A DNA stretch of 64,000 nt, taken from positions 11,048,710 to 11,112,709 of the forward strand of contig OU862910.1 in NCBI GenBank assembly GCA_917880885.1. The letters run 5' to 3'. Both the position numbers and the translations under genes were made by a program. Source of the stretch: Limnephilus marmoratus. Its lineage: Eukaryota > Arthropoda > Insecta > Trichoptera > Limnephilidae. Positions 28,753 through 40,130 of the stretch are shown here, one piece after another. The first letter of the stretch is position 1, and each line of letters begins with the position of its first letter. Under the pieces are notes generated by a model, which saw only the letters and a program-made list of their open reading frames with translations, was not told where the DNA came from and did not search any database.

Positions 28753-29496
28753 TTCAAGGATTGAAAACTCTTTCTGCCTTACTACCATTTAAAAAAAAAA
28801 ACAAGTATTTGTTATGGTATCTACTTAAAAACAATAGTGCGTTGAAATGTTTTGTTTCCCTGTTAGGATTGTGTGTTTTACCACTGAGAATTTATCAAAT
28901 CTTCTGTAATTCTGTTTACGGCACAATCAAAGCTAGATGCATATGCACACAAATGTCAAATTATTAGGTAAGCAGAACAGTAACATCACGCATCACCTGA
29001 ATATAAATGTTAATTATTTTTAAATACTTAATTAAAAAGGCACGACACGAAATTGGCGATCAAAATAGGACACTGTGCAACTTTGACTCAAACAATAAGT
29101 TTACAACTCTAAAATATATTGGTTGAAATAAAACTTTTCAATTTGTATTTATAACTTGGATGTATCGAAGCGTTTGCACACAAAGGTTGTTGGTTATGGC
29201 CTGATTAGCTATTCGAGAGCATTCTATGAAATATTCGAAACGAATAAATATCATGGTCAAAAAAGTTCACCGGAATGAAACGTACCGTAACTTTGAATTT
29301 TTAAGCAATGCAATTTTCTGAAAAATCGGCCACAGGAAAGATACAAATTTTCTGATTTCAAAAATATTTGGTTTTGAGGGGGAAGGAAGGAAGAACCCGG
29401 GAGGAGTGAATGCGAAGCGGAACATTGCCAATAGATATTAGCCTTTTTAATAAACGAGTTTTAAATTTTACAACCATTTACCATAAATTTATTTTA
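28753..29496. other. Unassigned AT-rich spacer
   Basis: The plus-strand frame 28749-28967 has no recognised motif. Confidence 0.35.
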
Positions 29497-29565
29497 TTAT
29501 GTGAATACCGCACACGCGTCCTAACTGCTCCCATCTAAATCCAGTGAGACCACGGACATGTGAAT
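29497..29565 (-). mobile_element. tRNA-SINE family 2, 3' fragment
   Basis: On the minus strand 'GTCTCACTGGATTTAGATGG', 'GAGCAGTTAGGACGCG' and 'TGCGGTATTCACAT' follow the order of the SINE family 2 3' end. Confidence 0.65.
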
Positions 29566-30040
29566 ATATCTGGACCTGCCCTAAGTGATAAAAACGACTT
29601 ATTTCCCCCTCCCCATGGAGCCGGCTATAGCTCCGCCTTGGAGCCAGCTGGGCTTACGAAAGCCTCGCTTGAATAAAAAAAATGTGACGTCATCATTCTT
29701 GCCCTGACCAGCGTAGAGCTAACATGTATACATATTACCAAATAACACGGCAATATATGAGAGCTTGTGCTATACATCTACCTACAACATATCGAATGTG
29801 GGAGTTTCTCCAGTGAGCTCGTCACTGGTTACAGGGGTAAGTAAATTATGAAACATTTGTAAAAGTGTCTTAACTAAATACGGCAACAAAATATTGCTAT
29901 GTGAATAGAAGAAAAACAACAAAAAAACATGTTTGGCCAGATTTGTAAAGAATTTCTATGTGATACCGTTGGAACACAAACATGCGAGGAATTTAATTTT
30001 GAGACCTGAGACAGATTATTCACTCTATAAATACATAATT
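29566..30040. other. Unassigned spacer
   Basis: No gene, tRNA-like sequence or repeat copy is recognised. A GC-richer stretch lies at 29600-29665. Confidence 0.35.
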
Positions 30041-30473
30041 CTAAGTACCCCCACCCGTTCATGTTCGACGGTTTGGCTCGATCGAACATGTTGAATTGGA
30101 ACTATGCTCGTCGTTGCATCCACACCCTCGAGTAGCGCGCGTCTCGTGTCGAGCAGTGGGAACAAAAATGTGAGTGGTTTATTTATTGTCAAATGTCAAA
30201 TCTGCTGACATCGTATTCCATAAGCACGATATAAATTAATAAAATCGCGAGGATAACTTCGAATATCAATTTTTTTTTCTCCATTGACAAGGACAACAAG
30301 ACCGACCGAATATCTGTCGAACACCAAGAAGAATTATGAACTTTGAATCTTTCTCGAATCGAGCCGTTGCGTTGGCGTGATATCGAACAGAAAAGCATCG
30401 AGCGAAACGGTTCACACGTTGAGACTTGTTCGAATGAGCGTAAAACCATCGAACATGAACGGGCGTGGGTACT
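30041..30473. mobile_element. TIR element (non-autonomous DNA transposon)
   Basis: The left terminus CTAAGTACCC, followed by 'CCGTTCATGTTCGACGGTTT', is inverted at the right end as 'AAACCATCGAACATGAACGG', then GGGTACTTAG. The arms are about 40 bp with few mismatches. No clear target duplication is seen, so the superfamily is not assigned. The interior has several 'ATCGAAC' strings. There is no transposase. Confidence 0.7.
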
Positions 30474-31020
30474 TAGCGTAAGGATGAGGAAACAATAACA
30501 CCGCTCAATCGGCTTAATACCTCAAAAGTCAAACAAGAGGTGTTATTTACTGCTTGCCATATGTTAAGTGGTATTTATTTCCAGGGTGTTAATCATAGCA
30601 AAATAAAAAGAAAAACCTGTTCATCGCCGGAGTTTTCCATCAATTTCCTGGGAGATTTTAATTAAAAGTAAATTCGGATGGTCCATTTCATTACTCTAAT
30701 TCGGAATTTAATCACGGAATGGACACGAAGTTGGCTACAGAATTACAGACCGTTATATTTTCTCACTGAAGCGCCAAGCTTTGCATTGTGCAAATTGGAC
30801 ACGAAGCAGGAACCAGGTACCTACCCAGTCCGGCACCCTCCCCACTCCGCCGGCTACCAGCGCACATACGAATACTAGATTTAAGGCACTGTCAGACTTC
30901 GCTATAAAGTAGCAAGTGTTTTTGGGCTTGGCATATTTCAGCATATCGTTCCCATTTCCGTATATTCCCATCGGGATTGTATGCCGAGCGATACTATTTA
31001 TTTATTAATTTTATTTTAGT
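30474..31020. other. Unassigned spacer
   Basis: The frames at 30678-30971 on both strands have no recognised domain. Confidence 0.35.
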
Positions 31021-31029
31021 AATTTGTAC

Positions 31030-31800
31030 ATTTAAGTTTACAAATTTCTAATTAATTATAATATTTCATATTGCAAACTAAATTTTTTATATTTTTATGT
31101 AGCTCCTACAATACGCCTTGAACTTTTCAATTGGTGTGGACTTTTAAATTTTCTGGTAGCGTGTTATATAACTTCATCCCTTTGTACAGTAGATTGTTCG
31201 GCGTATTCGCCTTGTGTTATAATCTGTGAATGTGCTTGTTAAATATATTTTTTTTTTAAAAGTATTTTGGAAAAATATTGTTTATTATTTTATGTATAAA
31301 TATCAACGTATTCAAGGTCAGCATCTGTTTCACGGTTAGCCGATTCAGTTCCCTTAACATCTTGTTTACTTTGAAAATCTATTTCGCCGTAGTATTATTC
31401 TCATTGCCCTGCTTTGGAGAATTTGAAACTTATTTTTTTCTCGTTCGTTACATAGGAAAAGGATAGTCGAGCAATAGTTAAAATGTGGAGCAATAATTGA
31501 TTTGTAGATAGTGATTGCAGTTTTACTACGTAGTTTTTGCAGAATTCTTCCCATAAAAGTTTTTTTTTCCCCAATTTTCTTTTGTGTATATTCAGCATGC
31601 TTGTTGAATGTTAGTTTGGAATCTAATATAACTCCGAAGTATTTCATTTCAGTAACATTTTCAATAATTTCACTATCAATTTTATTTTTGCTTTCACAGG
31701 ATGTCTTCTTATATCCAATCACCATACATTTTTTTTGTATTTAATTTAAGCTTACTGATTTTTAGCCATCTTGAAAAATTGTTTAGGTACGATTCTTAAT
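31030..31800 (-). pseudogene. LINE reverse-transcriptase C-terminal half
   Basis: On the minus strand the start reads 'LNNFSRWLKISKLKLNTKK', then 'MVIGYKK', 'VTEMKYFGVILDSKLTFNKH', 'KIGEKKTFMGRILQKLRSKT', 'IYKSIIAPHFNYCSTILFLC' and 'FQILQSRAMRIIL'. These are the late reverse-transcriptase motifs and thumb of Jockey/CR1-type LINEs ('YLGVILD..L.F..H', 'Y.S...P.F.YCS'). After a frameshift near 31370 the reading continues toward 'KGMKLYNTLPENLK' at about 31120. Stops and shifts show that it is dead. The tail resembles the family at 7.4 kb. Confidence 0.85.
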
Positions 31801-33712
31801 TAGGCCAAGCCAAGAAAGTAACGAGCATATTGCGTGGTCTGACACAGGCATTGGTGGTAAACATTAAAAAATGGAACCATTCCACGAAAAAGCCGTTCAA
31901 AGAGGGTATTTTAACTACGAAACGGCCCGATTAATTGCAAATCTTCAATTTGTTGGTCTTGGTTTTGTTTGTTTGTTGGTTGGGACACACAGCCGGCCTA
32001 TTTGAAAGAGAAATTTGAAACAACAAAAACCCTCGAACGGCTCCCTGGGCATCTAGCACGGTCGATCGAGGTTCAAAGTAGGTAAGTGCTAAGGAGGTGC
32101 TCTGTCATCAAATAAAAAGAGACGAAAAGCAGAATTACCGTTGTTGGGACCATACATAAATCGTAAAGTTTCTCTTTTGAGAGAAAATAATACACAAGTG
32201 AATGAAAAATAACGAACGAGAAACAGGCAAGTAATTAATGTAAATTTGTACCTACAATACCTAGAAAACATGTAAATCGAAATGTTAAAGGTTATTCCAA
32301 TTTCATCGCCAATCAAAACATCTAAATGTTACACAACAGGTAAGTAATAGCTTTTACAAAGATAAACAAATATTTAGTTACACACATTCCAGGTTTATTT
32401 GATTTCTTATACACACAAAAAGCTGATAACGTAAAAGCAAACAAAATACTCCGCGCTTAATATATTATGTAAAAGAAATGGTGTTTAATAAAATCCTTCA
32501 AACATTCTCTACGTTATAGAAGGGGATACTCGTTACAGCCATCGAATGAGTGCGAACAAAACCTTTTAGGGAGAGTCAAGAGAAATTGTCGGGAAGTGCG
32601 GGGAAAACGGGGGAAAGGGGTAGGGAAAAGAGCGAGAACTTAAGTCGTAAAAGAAAATGGCAATTTTATTACTTTAAAAGCGGCGGGACCCGAAGATGAC
32701 ACTAAAAACACGACGTATCAAGTAATCAATGGGGACGCCGCAACTTAAACGCTAAAAATGTATGATGGCAGAATAAAATCATCCACTCCGAAGGAAATTG
32801 TTTACATTCCTCTGTTGGGGCATCGCATCGGTAAAAAATGTAAATGAGAAACATAAAAACGTGCAAGCACTTAACTATTCAAAATTTCCTAAATTTTTTT
32901 AAGAGTCAGCTTCATCCAAAGCGATATTTTAAATTAAATTCGTTCAACCATCGTCAAATACATATCAACGTGAGCGATAACGCTCCTAGTGGGCGTTTGA
33001 GACTTTCAGGGGGGCAGTAGAAATCTCAGAGAAAATTGGCACAGGGGGCGTTGAGGGCGTGGGCAGGCAAAAAAAATATGGTCTAAGAAAGACAACTAAA
33101 ACACGCTAATAATATACAAATTACACAATATTGGTTAATTTTTGTTACTGTTTGTATTGTAATCATTTTTGATAAAATTTTGCGAAAATTCACATATTTC
33201 GGTAGTTCGGGAAAGTTACAGAATAAATCCATTACAATCAGATCTACATTAAATTGGATGACATGAAATTTTTTATTTTTTAATAATGCAATATTATCAT
33301 CTTACGTGTTATTATAAAGAATTGACACTACATCATGAACTTAGAAGGAGGTACCCGATACTTAAAATACAATAGAATTGCTTTTTTAACTTGTTAAACC
33401 AAAAGGTATAACAAATAATTTAATATATTTTAAATCGAATTGGGGGCTCTATAAAAAAAATATTTTCAAAGTGGGCGGTGGGCAAAATAAGGTTAAGAAT
33501 CTATGGTTTAGATGAAATAAAACCAAAATATTGCATGTAGTCGATGAGGGCTACTTTAGCACTGGGGTGTAACTTCGAACTTTTAACCTTAAAAGTTCTA
33601 ACTTTTTTTCGATTTGTATTATCTGTGTGATTTTTATTACGAGTATATGATTTGTGTTAAAGTTCCCCACCAGGGCTACAATAACCCGACGTATTCTCTA
33701 TTATTTACCTAT
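31801..33712. other. Unassigned region
   Basis: No repeat family of this window is recognised. A G-rich patch at 32980-33080 ('GGGGGCAG', 'GGGGGCGTTGAGGGCG') stands out from its AT-rich surroundings. The small frames lack motifs. Confidence 0.35.
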
Positions 33713-33727
33713 TTAAGAACAATTTAA

Positions 33728-33939
33728 TGCCCTAGAAAGACATGGCACGACCAAGTGAATCAGATACTTGAGTCGGGCCATGTCAAGAGTCAGAATAATA
33801 GAAGAGAATGTATGAGACTATAATAATTGTATGAATGTAAACGAGGCAAGGAATGTGTGCTAAGACCGGGATGTTTGGCGGTCTGTCCTCTCTGCCTACC
33901 CCTGCGGGGAAACGGCGTGATGGTTAGTTAGTTAGTTAG
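33728..33939 (+). mobile_element. LINE 3' end with TTAG-repeat tail and 15-bp target duplication
   Basis: It matches 57360-57552: 'AGACATGGCACGACCAAGTG', 'CTTGAGTCGGGCCATGTC', 'GACCGGGATGTTTGGCGGTC' and 'CCCCTGCGGGGAAACGGCG'. It ends in (TTAG)n. A perfect direct repeat TTAAGAACAATTTAA flanks it at 33713-33727 and 33940-33954, showing target-primed insertion of a severely 5'-truncated copy. Confidence 0.92.
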
Positions 33940-33954
33940 TTAAGAACAATTTAA

Positions 33955-36230
33955 AAAATAAATAAAATTCGCAGAATTCCAAAGTCTCTTGAAGGGGCAA
34001 AAACCAATGATAAAACAGCAAGTTCAATAAGTCATAAGCACTGAGGTAAACAAGCTTGAAAGGTGGTGTGAAGTGTCAATCTTTCCACTCAAGTTTCTTA
34101 TGTAGAGAAAACAAAGAAAAACCATAAAAGGAAATTGTCGGTCTATGTCCATAAGTTGGATGGGCCGGTAACGGCTATTTCGCAGATGTGAACACAAAAT
34201 CTAGGAAAAATGAAAATGCCAAGCGACCAATAGTACGCTACATAATAGATGATCACGGTTCTAGCAACCTTTGCAAATCATAGACCCGGCCAGGGGTGAA
34301 CTAGATTTTATAAATAAATAATTGCCATACCTTCCCAGCATCGCCCAAATACCCGAACATCGATATATTTTTCCACATATCCAAACTCCGGGAGTGTTCT
34401 TTTCGGAAGTTTTTTCAATAATCCTAATTCGAGGAAACTGATTCGATTTGCGGAACAATATGTTACAATGCTTTTAGCGGAATGCTTCCAGAAATGGAAA
34501 CATAAAAAGCGAACAATCTTTGTAGGTTTTTTATTCAACAAAATACGCGAGGGCTTAAAATTATTGGTATTTTTTGTTTGATTATAACTTGAAGACAGAG
34601 ATATTCTTCAAGAACAAGCGCGAGAGGCATTCGAAATTCGAAGACAATGGGTAATAAAGAAGACGAACGCAAATAAAAATATTAAAGAGGAAAAAAAAAC
34701 ACTTTAAATAAAAAAAAAAATCGTGAAAAGTATCGTTCAAATATTTGAGTAACGGATTTCAAAAGATTGCTCTCAGATTCTAATGGTGTTCAAATACAAA
34801 AAGAAATGGTATAAATTAAAATTAAATGATTAGATCTCTAGACATTATTTACGACAAGCATAAAAATCATTTTTAACACAGATTATTTTTTACAAACAAA
34901 AAAAAAACGAGGTTGAATGTGTACGAGTAAGCTATTAGATAAATTAAATAAGGTGCCGTCGTAAATAGTTTTGTATAATATTAAGGCCGGTATTTCAGTT
35001 GATTTTAAGCTCGGCTTGGCTGGAATGTCGAGCTTAGCACGGCTTGGAACATAATCCGTATATAGGTCGAAAGCCCATACGTCATTAATATTACATGACT
35101 TTAATAGAGGAGTGTGTTTCTTTTTCTTTGAAAAACATTGTCTACATAAGTGGTGTATCTATGCTCTCTGCTGTCATCGTCATCGGGACATACGTATGTA
35201 TATGTATGTATGCACCGGGAGAACTTCGGATGCCTTCTTTAAAAAAAAAAGAAGGCAGTTTATTTTTAGGATGGGTTTAATTTACGAGTCTATTTTTGAT
35301 CAAGTCCCCCACTCCAATCAGCATGGTTCTATATGAGAATACACTAATTTTAAATTGTATTTTATTTTTGCTGGGGTCGGTGCACACTATTCATGAAATT
35401 ATAACTGGCTATCCGCTGAAAACTAACTGTCCCTGTTGAAACTTAAAATCTCAAAGCAAACCATTTTAGATTGATTTTTTTAATGAATAAAATTGATATT
35501 CCTCATCGCATGAATATAAAAGTCCATACTGACAAAATTATGCAATTTTCCAAAATTTCTGTCAGATGAAACCAACTACCTACGTGAACGTCAAGTTTGG
35601 CATGTGCGGGCATGTGACTGCGTCTCGAGGTCTAAAATAGTAACTATTCTGCGGCTTACCAAGTCTTAAGCGGCCGATTTAGCCAGCATAAATTTGAGCG
35701 AAGAATGTTGTACATAGCAAGGATACGGACTGATTGATATACCGGGTCTAAGTACATGGGATTAGGTACATAGATTAAATTTTTTAATATCAGTAACAAA
35801 TCATTTAAAACAGTCGTCGATGAATTGATTGAAGTGAGGTCGGAAAATATTTGCAATTTGATATCTGGGTCGCTGTTCAATACAACTTATAAAGAGCATT
35901 GGGAAACAGAAGAGCTTCACACGTTTCTATGATTATAAAACAATGCTGATCAATAATGCACTGAAACATCAATTGCACCCAGAGTTATTTCAGTACTAGT
36001 ATTAGGTAGTTGTAGCGGCGCGGCGGCAGCCTGTGGTCTGTGGTGACAAACATGCCCCGGTTCGATAATTGAATTCGATCGTGTCTTCCATTGCATAACA
36101 TCTAGGTGGGCTAACGACTAACGACGGTTTCTACAGATTTCGCACACTGGCAATTAAATCCTCTGGCGTGTGTAGTGTACGGCAGACTGGAAGCTGCAGG
36201 TGAATACAGTGATCTACTAGAACATTAATT
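33955..36230. other. Unassigned region
   Basis: The frames at 34261-34541 (-), 35095-35336 (+) and 35656-35880 (-) carry no recognised domain. AT-rich tracts alternate with low-copy sequence. Confidence 0.35.
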
Positions 36231-36245
36231 AATAATTAACTAATT

Positions 36246-36644
36246 TTTGTAAGAAACCCTCTCTTTTTATAACCTTTGAAGGTTATTCCCATCAATGTAA
36301 TATATCATTGTAAAAGAAGTTAATAATCTAAACGAAAGTATGAAAGAGAACAAGACACAGAAAAACATAAAAAGTTAATTGTCGAAACTGGATTATGGAA
36401 AAAAGAAGAAACGAAAAATTAGTTGAAGAAATTGTTAATTCTAAAAATTTGAAATATGAGATTGACTAATATGACGGTTTTACAGTAGGTGTCAATGGCG
36501 GAATTGGTAAACGCGCACGTCCCGGTTAGATGAGAGGTTCTAGATTCGAGTCACAGTTGCGACTATTATCTTTTTCTGTGTCTTGTTCTCTTCATATTTT
36601 CGTTTAGATTATTATGGTTATCTTCTTCTTCAATGATATATTAT
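36246..36644 (+). mobile_element. tRNA-Leu-like palindromic element, copy 2, with 15-bp target duplication
   Basis: A perfect direct repeat AATAATTAACTAATT flanks it at 36231-36245 and 36645-36659. Inside, 'AATATATCATTG' through 'GAACAAGACACAGAAAAA' (36299-36366) is inverted at 36567-36644. The tRNA-like core at 36492-36562 reads 'AATGGCGGAATTGGTAAACG' and 'GATTCGAGTC'. A variable-length, long target duplication points to retroposition rather than a cut-and-paste transposon. Confidence 0.82.
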
Positions 36645-36714
36645 AATAATTAACTAATTATAAGAAGAAAAACAACCATCTCCCGAGGGAGTAATGAGTT
36701 AAGTACTATTAAGT

Positions 36715-36770
36715 TCTATAAGTATTTTATTTTTTTATTATTTGATAGCTGTTTTGGCGAGAAAAGATAA
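36715..36770. mobile_element. Penelope-type terminal repeat fragment
   Basis: 'AGTATTTTATTTTTTTATTA' followed by 'TTTGATAGCTGTTTTGGCG' matches the start of the degenerate hammerhead family seen at 12.9 kb. The ribozyme core is truncated. Confidence 0.4.
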
Positions 36771-37677
36771 TATATAAAACTGCCCTTAGATATTTACAAC
36801 TTAGGCCTAAATGTATTCTACTGGCAGTATTTTAATAAACGTACCCAGAATAACTAGAGGTAGATATCAGACGATTAAAAAACGTGATATTCAAGAATTG
36901 GAAGTTCTCAAAAAAAAAAACATCGCCAAAGGGATATCTCCCGTTCGCAAATTACCGGTCCTGACATCCTCTTTGAAGAATACAAACTGAAAACACTCTG
37001 CGCGAGTAGTGTATGCTGGCAAAGCGGAATATGAGATTTTATCGCGTTCCGTAGGAAGTACGACTTGTGCAACAAATTTATGTGACTATTCAATTGGTAG
37101 TTCAAACACAAAGCTAGAATTCCTACCGAACTGTGCCACAAATCGGCGCACATAATATTCTGGTAACAATGAAGATAGACCCAGACCGATTGCATTGTGA
37201 ATGTTTACGGTGGGTTACGTCGCATTACCCCAATCGGTTCTATCTGTTCGGAACTCGATACACCTGAACACTGGGAAATTCGAAGCCACTACAATAAAAG
37301 GAGTAGACAAGAAATTTAAATTTCTCCAAGTAGAAAGAGATTAATCAAACCTTTCTACAACAGAAAACGTTCAAATCAAGCGTGGTTCCTTGCGGCAACA
37401 ATATAAATAAGTGTATCGCGTATTCACGTTTGATTTGATCGAATGCTGAAATGCAAATAACGTTTTGTCAAAACACATTTTTTACGCTCACGATTAAAAG
37501 GGGCCCTCTTTCTGAAAAATAATGTTTTATTTTTACGCTTGTTTACGGAAAGTGTTAAGCGTGAAATGAAAAAGGGATAACGAGAGAATAAGCGTTTACA
37601 TTCGGCGGTTTTTACATAAAATTGAATATCGTTCATGGCATTTTGGCAATGTAATTTACCACCTTTAATTTAAATTA
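36771..37677. other. Unassigned spacer
   Basis: The minus-strand frames at 36908-37195 and 37424-37636 have no recognised domain. Confidence 0.35.
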
Positions 37678-38620
37678 ATAATAATAATAATATTTGGCTG
37701 ATTTATAAAGCGCCGTTTTCATGAAAAATCATCTCAAGGGCGCTGTACATATAATAAGCATACAATAAAATAAAATGAATACGATAGGCTTACAACTAGG
37801 ATTCAAACTTATAACTAGGAACCTACATTTAAGACTTATATGTAGCTAGTGACTTACAACTAAGACTTATTACTACTGACTTAAAACTGGTGACATACAA
37901 CTATTTGCAACCGTGACTTAAAATTAGAGATTTACAATTAAAATAGGTATTTACATACAACAATAAATATTTTTAGTTTTACCAGGTATCTAATATTACC
38001 AAGTGATCAACAAAACTCTACAGATATAGGTACAGACAGAGAAAGAGAGTCGAAGCAGTTTGAGGATATTATATATACATGTATACATACATAGATATTT
38101 TATTCTACACATTTTACAAATTATTTTATACCGTATTTTAATATTAATATTGTTAGCGCCAGAAGAAGAAGGAAGTTCGTACATAATATTACAATTTTAT
38201 AACACGGTTGTGAAAATGATTGTAATGGGTTAACAGTTTTTAAAGGAAAGCATAGGTATCTTAAATGAATGAATGAATTTAATCGTCGATCTCAACTGCA
38301 ATAAGATAATTCATCGCTCAACAACAGATTGGATAGCAATGTTTGAATGAAATAGCGAATTTATGGAAATGAGTGTTTAAATAGGTGAGTTTTAAGTTTG
38401 GATCTAAATTCTGTTGGACTGGTTATACATCTTAATTCCATAGGAAGTTTATTCCAAGCCTCAGGGCCGGATACTTCGAAAGCACGATCACCAAAGTTAG
38501 TGTTCGGATTTCGCTTAGGTTCTTTCAACCTTCCGATTGCAGATGATGTCGCTGAAATTGTTTGAAGTTATACCGATTGCAGATGATGTCGCAGAAATTG
38601 TTTGAAGTTATACCTAAAAG
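37678..38620 (-). mobile_element. LINE 3' end with (ATT)n tail, minus-strand copy
   Basis: This is the reverse-strand counterpart of 60450-61440. The minus-strand coding end (about 38370-38560) reads through 'GRLKEPKRNPNTNFGDRAFE', 'SGPEAWNKLPMELRC' and 'SPTEFRSKLKTHLFK'. The 3' untranslated region follows, down to 'AAATCATCTCAAGGGCGCTG' and the (AAT)n tail at 37678 on the plus map. A 40-bp tandem duplication at 38537-38617 is private to this copy. Confidence 0.88.
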
Positions 38621-38792
38621 AATAATATTATATTTTATATTGTATTGCGTCCAACTGTGTTATTTATAAAGTAAATCATCTCCAAAATTATAACCATTAA
38701 AATCTATTTGAGTCTGTGTCCAGCGGGCGGGCCTTAATTTTTATACAAATCTACGGTTTTATTCCAAGAATGCTGAAATGTTGCACACTTAA

Positions 38793-39164
38793 CTCGGCCT
38801 CCGTGGTCAAGGATAAGGCTCTAGACTAGCGGTCGGGAGGTTGCGGGTTCAAATCCCCAATAAATTTTATTTGATTGATTTGTGTTATTTGACAATTCAA
38901 TCATTTAAAATAATTGCGGCACGTTTCAGAGTGGAAGATACTCTCGCTTCGTCCTGGTGAGAGACCACTATTCAGAATTGAAACGAGGCGTGAAACGGCT
39001 TTGGTTGATGGCAAGATCTGAATAGCCAGGTACTTTCCCATCTCCTTCCCTTCCCACTTACCTTCAGCCTCACAACATACCCCAATTGGGGCTGTCATAG
39101 TCTCATTGACTCCAGGCAGTTGGGAGCATGTGGGACTCTTGCACGGTAATTGCTTAAAAAAAAC
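38793..39164 (+). mobile_element. tRNA-SINE family 2, full-length copy
   Basis: The tRNA-like head has A-box region 'GTGGTCAAGGATAAGGC' (from 38803) and B box 'GCGGGTTCAAATCC' (about 38843-38856). The body follows with 'AGAGTGGAAGATACTCTC', 'AGATCTGAATAGCCAGGTAC', 'CCCCAATTGGGG' and 'CTCATTGACTCCAGGCAG', then a short poly(A). It is the reference copy for the fragments at 0.8, 10, 12, 18.8 and 29.5 kb. Confidence 0.88.
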
Positions 39165-39704
39165 GTTTAAAAAAAAACAAGAGGAAAGTCCCGTTAATTC
39201 GTGAGATTTGGAAAAAACCATCCCATCCCCTTGAGGGCAACATTGATTCGTCAAGTTATTTTTATATAATTTAAAAATGCGTGTATTTAACTGTGACATG
39301 CAATTATTGTTTATGGTACATATGTACTGTTCATATTAAATAAAATTTAATAATGTTATCAGTTATTAGGTTATTACTATCGATCGAATAGTATTAATAG
39401 GCTTGCGACTGTGTGGTTGAATTTCAGAACCCGGCTGTCTGTCTGACATCACGCCATACGCGCCGCGCCACAAATAACATCTATGTAAGTGGAATTTAAA
39501 CAAAGCTAACGTTGTAATTCGGTTTAGAATTCAAGAATTCGTCACAGGTCGGATGGGGTCGTGTACCTCCTAGATATAACTGCTACGAATTTGTGAATAT
39601 GTAGTATCCCTCCGGATATGAGAAGATTGACGGTAATACTAAGTTGAAAATCAAGAAACTAGAAGATTAGGAAATAAAAATCAACACCCATTCAGCAACA
39701 TACA

Positions 39705-39835
39705 GTCCGCCTCGGAACAGGAATACCTAGTGAGGAGGACTGTAAACAAACCAATTTACTTTGTATTTTTACTTATTTTGTAATTTTTATTTTTATCTTA
39801 TATTGTCATTAAAATAAAAAATAAAAAAAAACACG
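39705..39835 (+). mobile_element. Retroelement 3' end with stem-loop and A-rich tail
   Basis: The arms CAGTCCGCCTC and GAGGAGGACTG pair around 'GGAACAGGAATACCTAGT', followed by a long T/A-rich stretch ending in poly(A). Relatives lie at 20.69 and 48.83 kb. The coding region is absent. Confidence 0.7.
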
Positions 39836-40029
39836 CGGCTATATATTACATTTGATCTCATGGCCTATCCCGGTGACTTTGTCGCGGTGACTAGCTATCA
39901 CTGGTTGACATTGGATCCGAGGAACGGGCTTTTTTTTTAACCAGTTCCTATTGGATTTATGAAATGGTCACCAACATTAACTGGGCGAAGCTGGAAGCTG
40001 AACCAAAAGCCACCCGCAGGGCCTAGCAG

Positions 40030-40130
40030 TCTGCTAGTTACAAATTATTGTGACATATTCATGAATTATTTTTATTATGGTGACAGCTCTTTCGGCGTTC
40101 AAAGACATTATCAAACAATTGCTCCATTGG
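40030..40130. mobile_element. Penelope-type terminal repeat, degenerate hammerhead
   Basis: On the minus strand 'TTTGATAATGTCTTTGAACG' then 'CCGAAAGAGCTGTCACC' keeps GAAA, the GAGCTGTC side and a loop like that at 5.6 kb. The GATGA core and stem II are damaged. Confidence 0.45.

Noticed and set aside
33922..33942. TTAG repeats as telomere-like sequence
   Set aside because: The insect telomere repeat is TTAGG; this tetramer is the 3' tail of a LINE family, as shown by two copies with target duplications.
38901..39299. 132-codon minus-strand frame
   Set aside because: It runs antisense across a full-length tRNA-SINE and its flank; no protein motif.
39429..39486. Short exon candidate: TTTCAG acceptor, 57 open bases, GTAAGT donor
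   Set aside because: Only one frame is open over 19 codons, there is no neighbouring exon, and such pairs occur by chance in AT-rich DNA.
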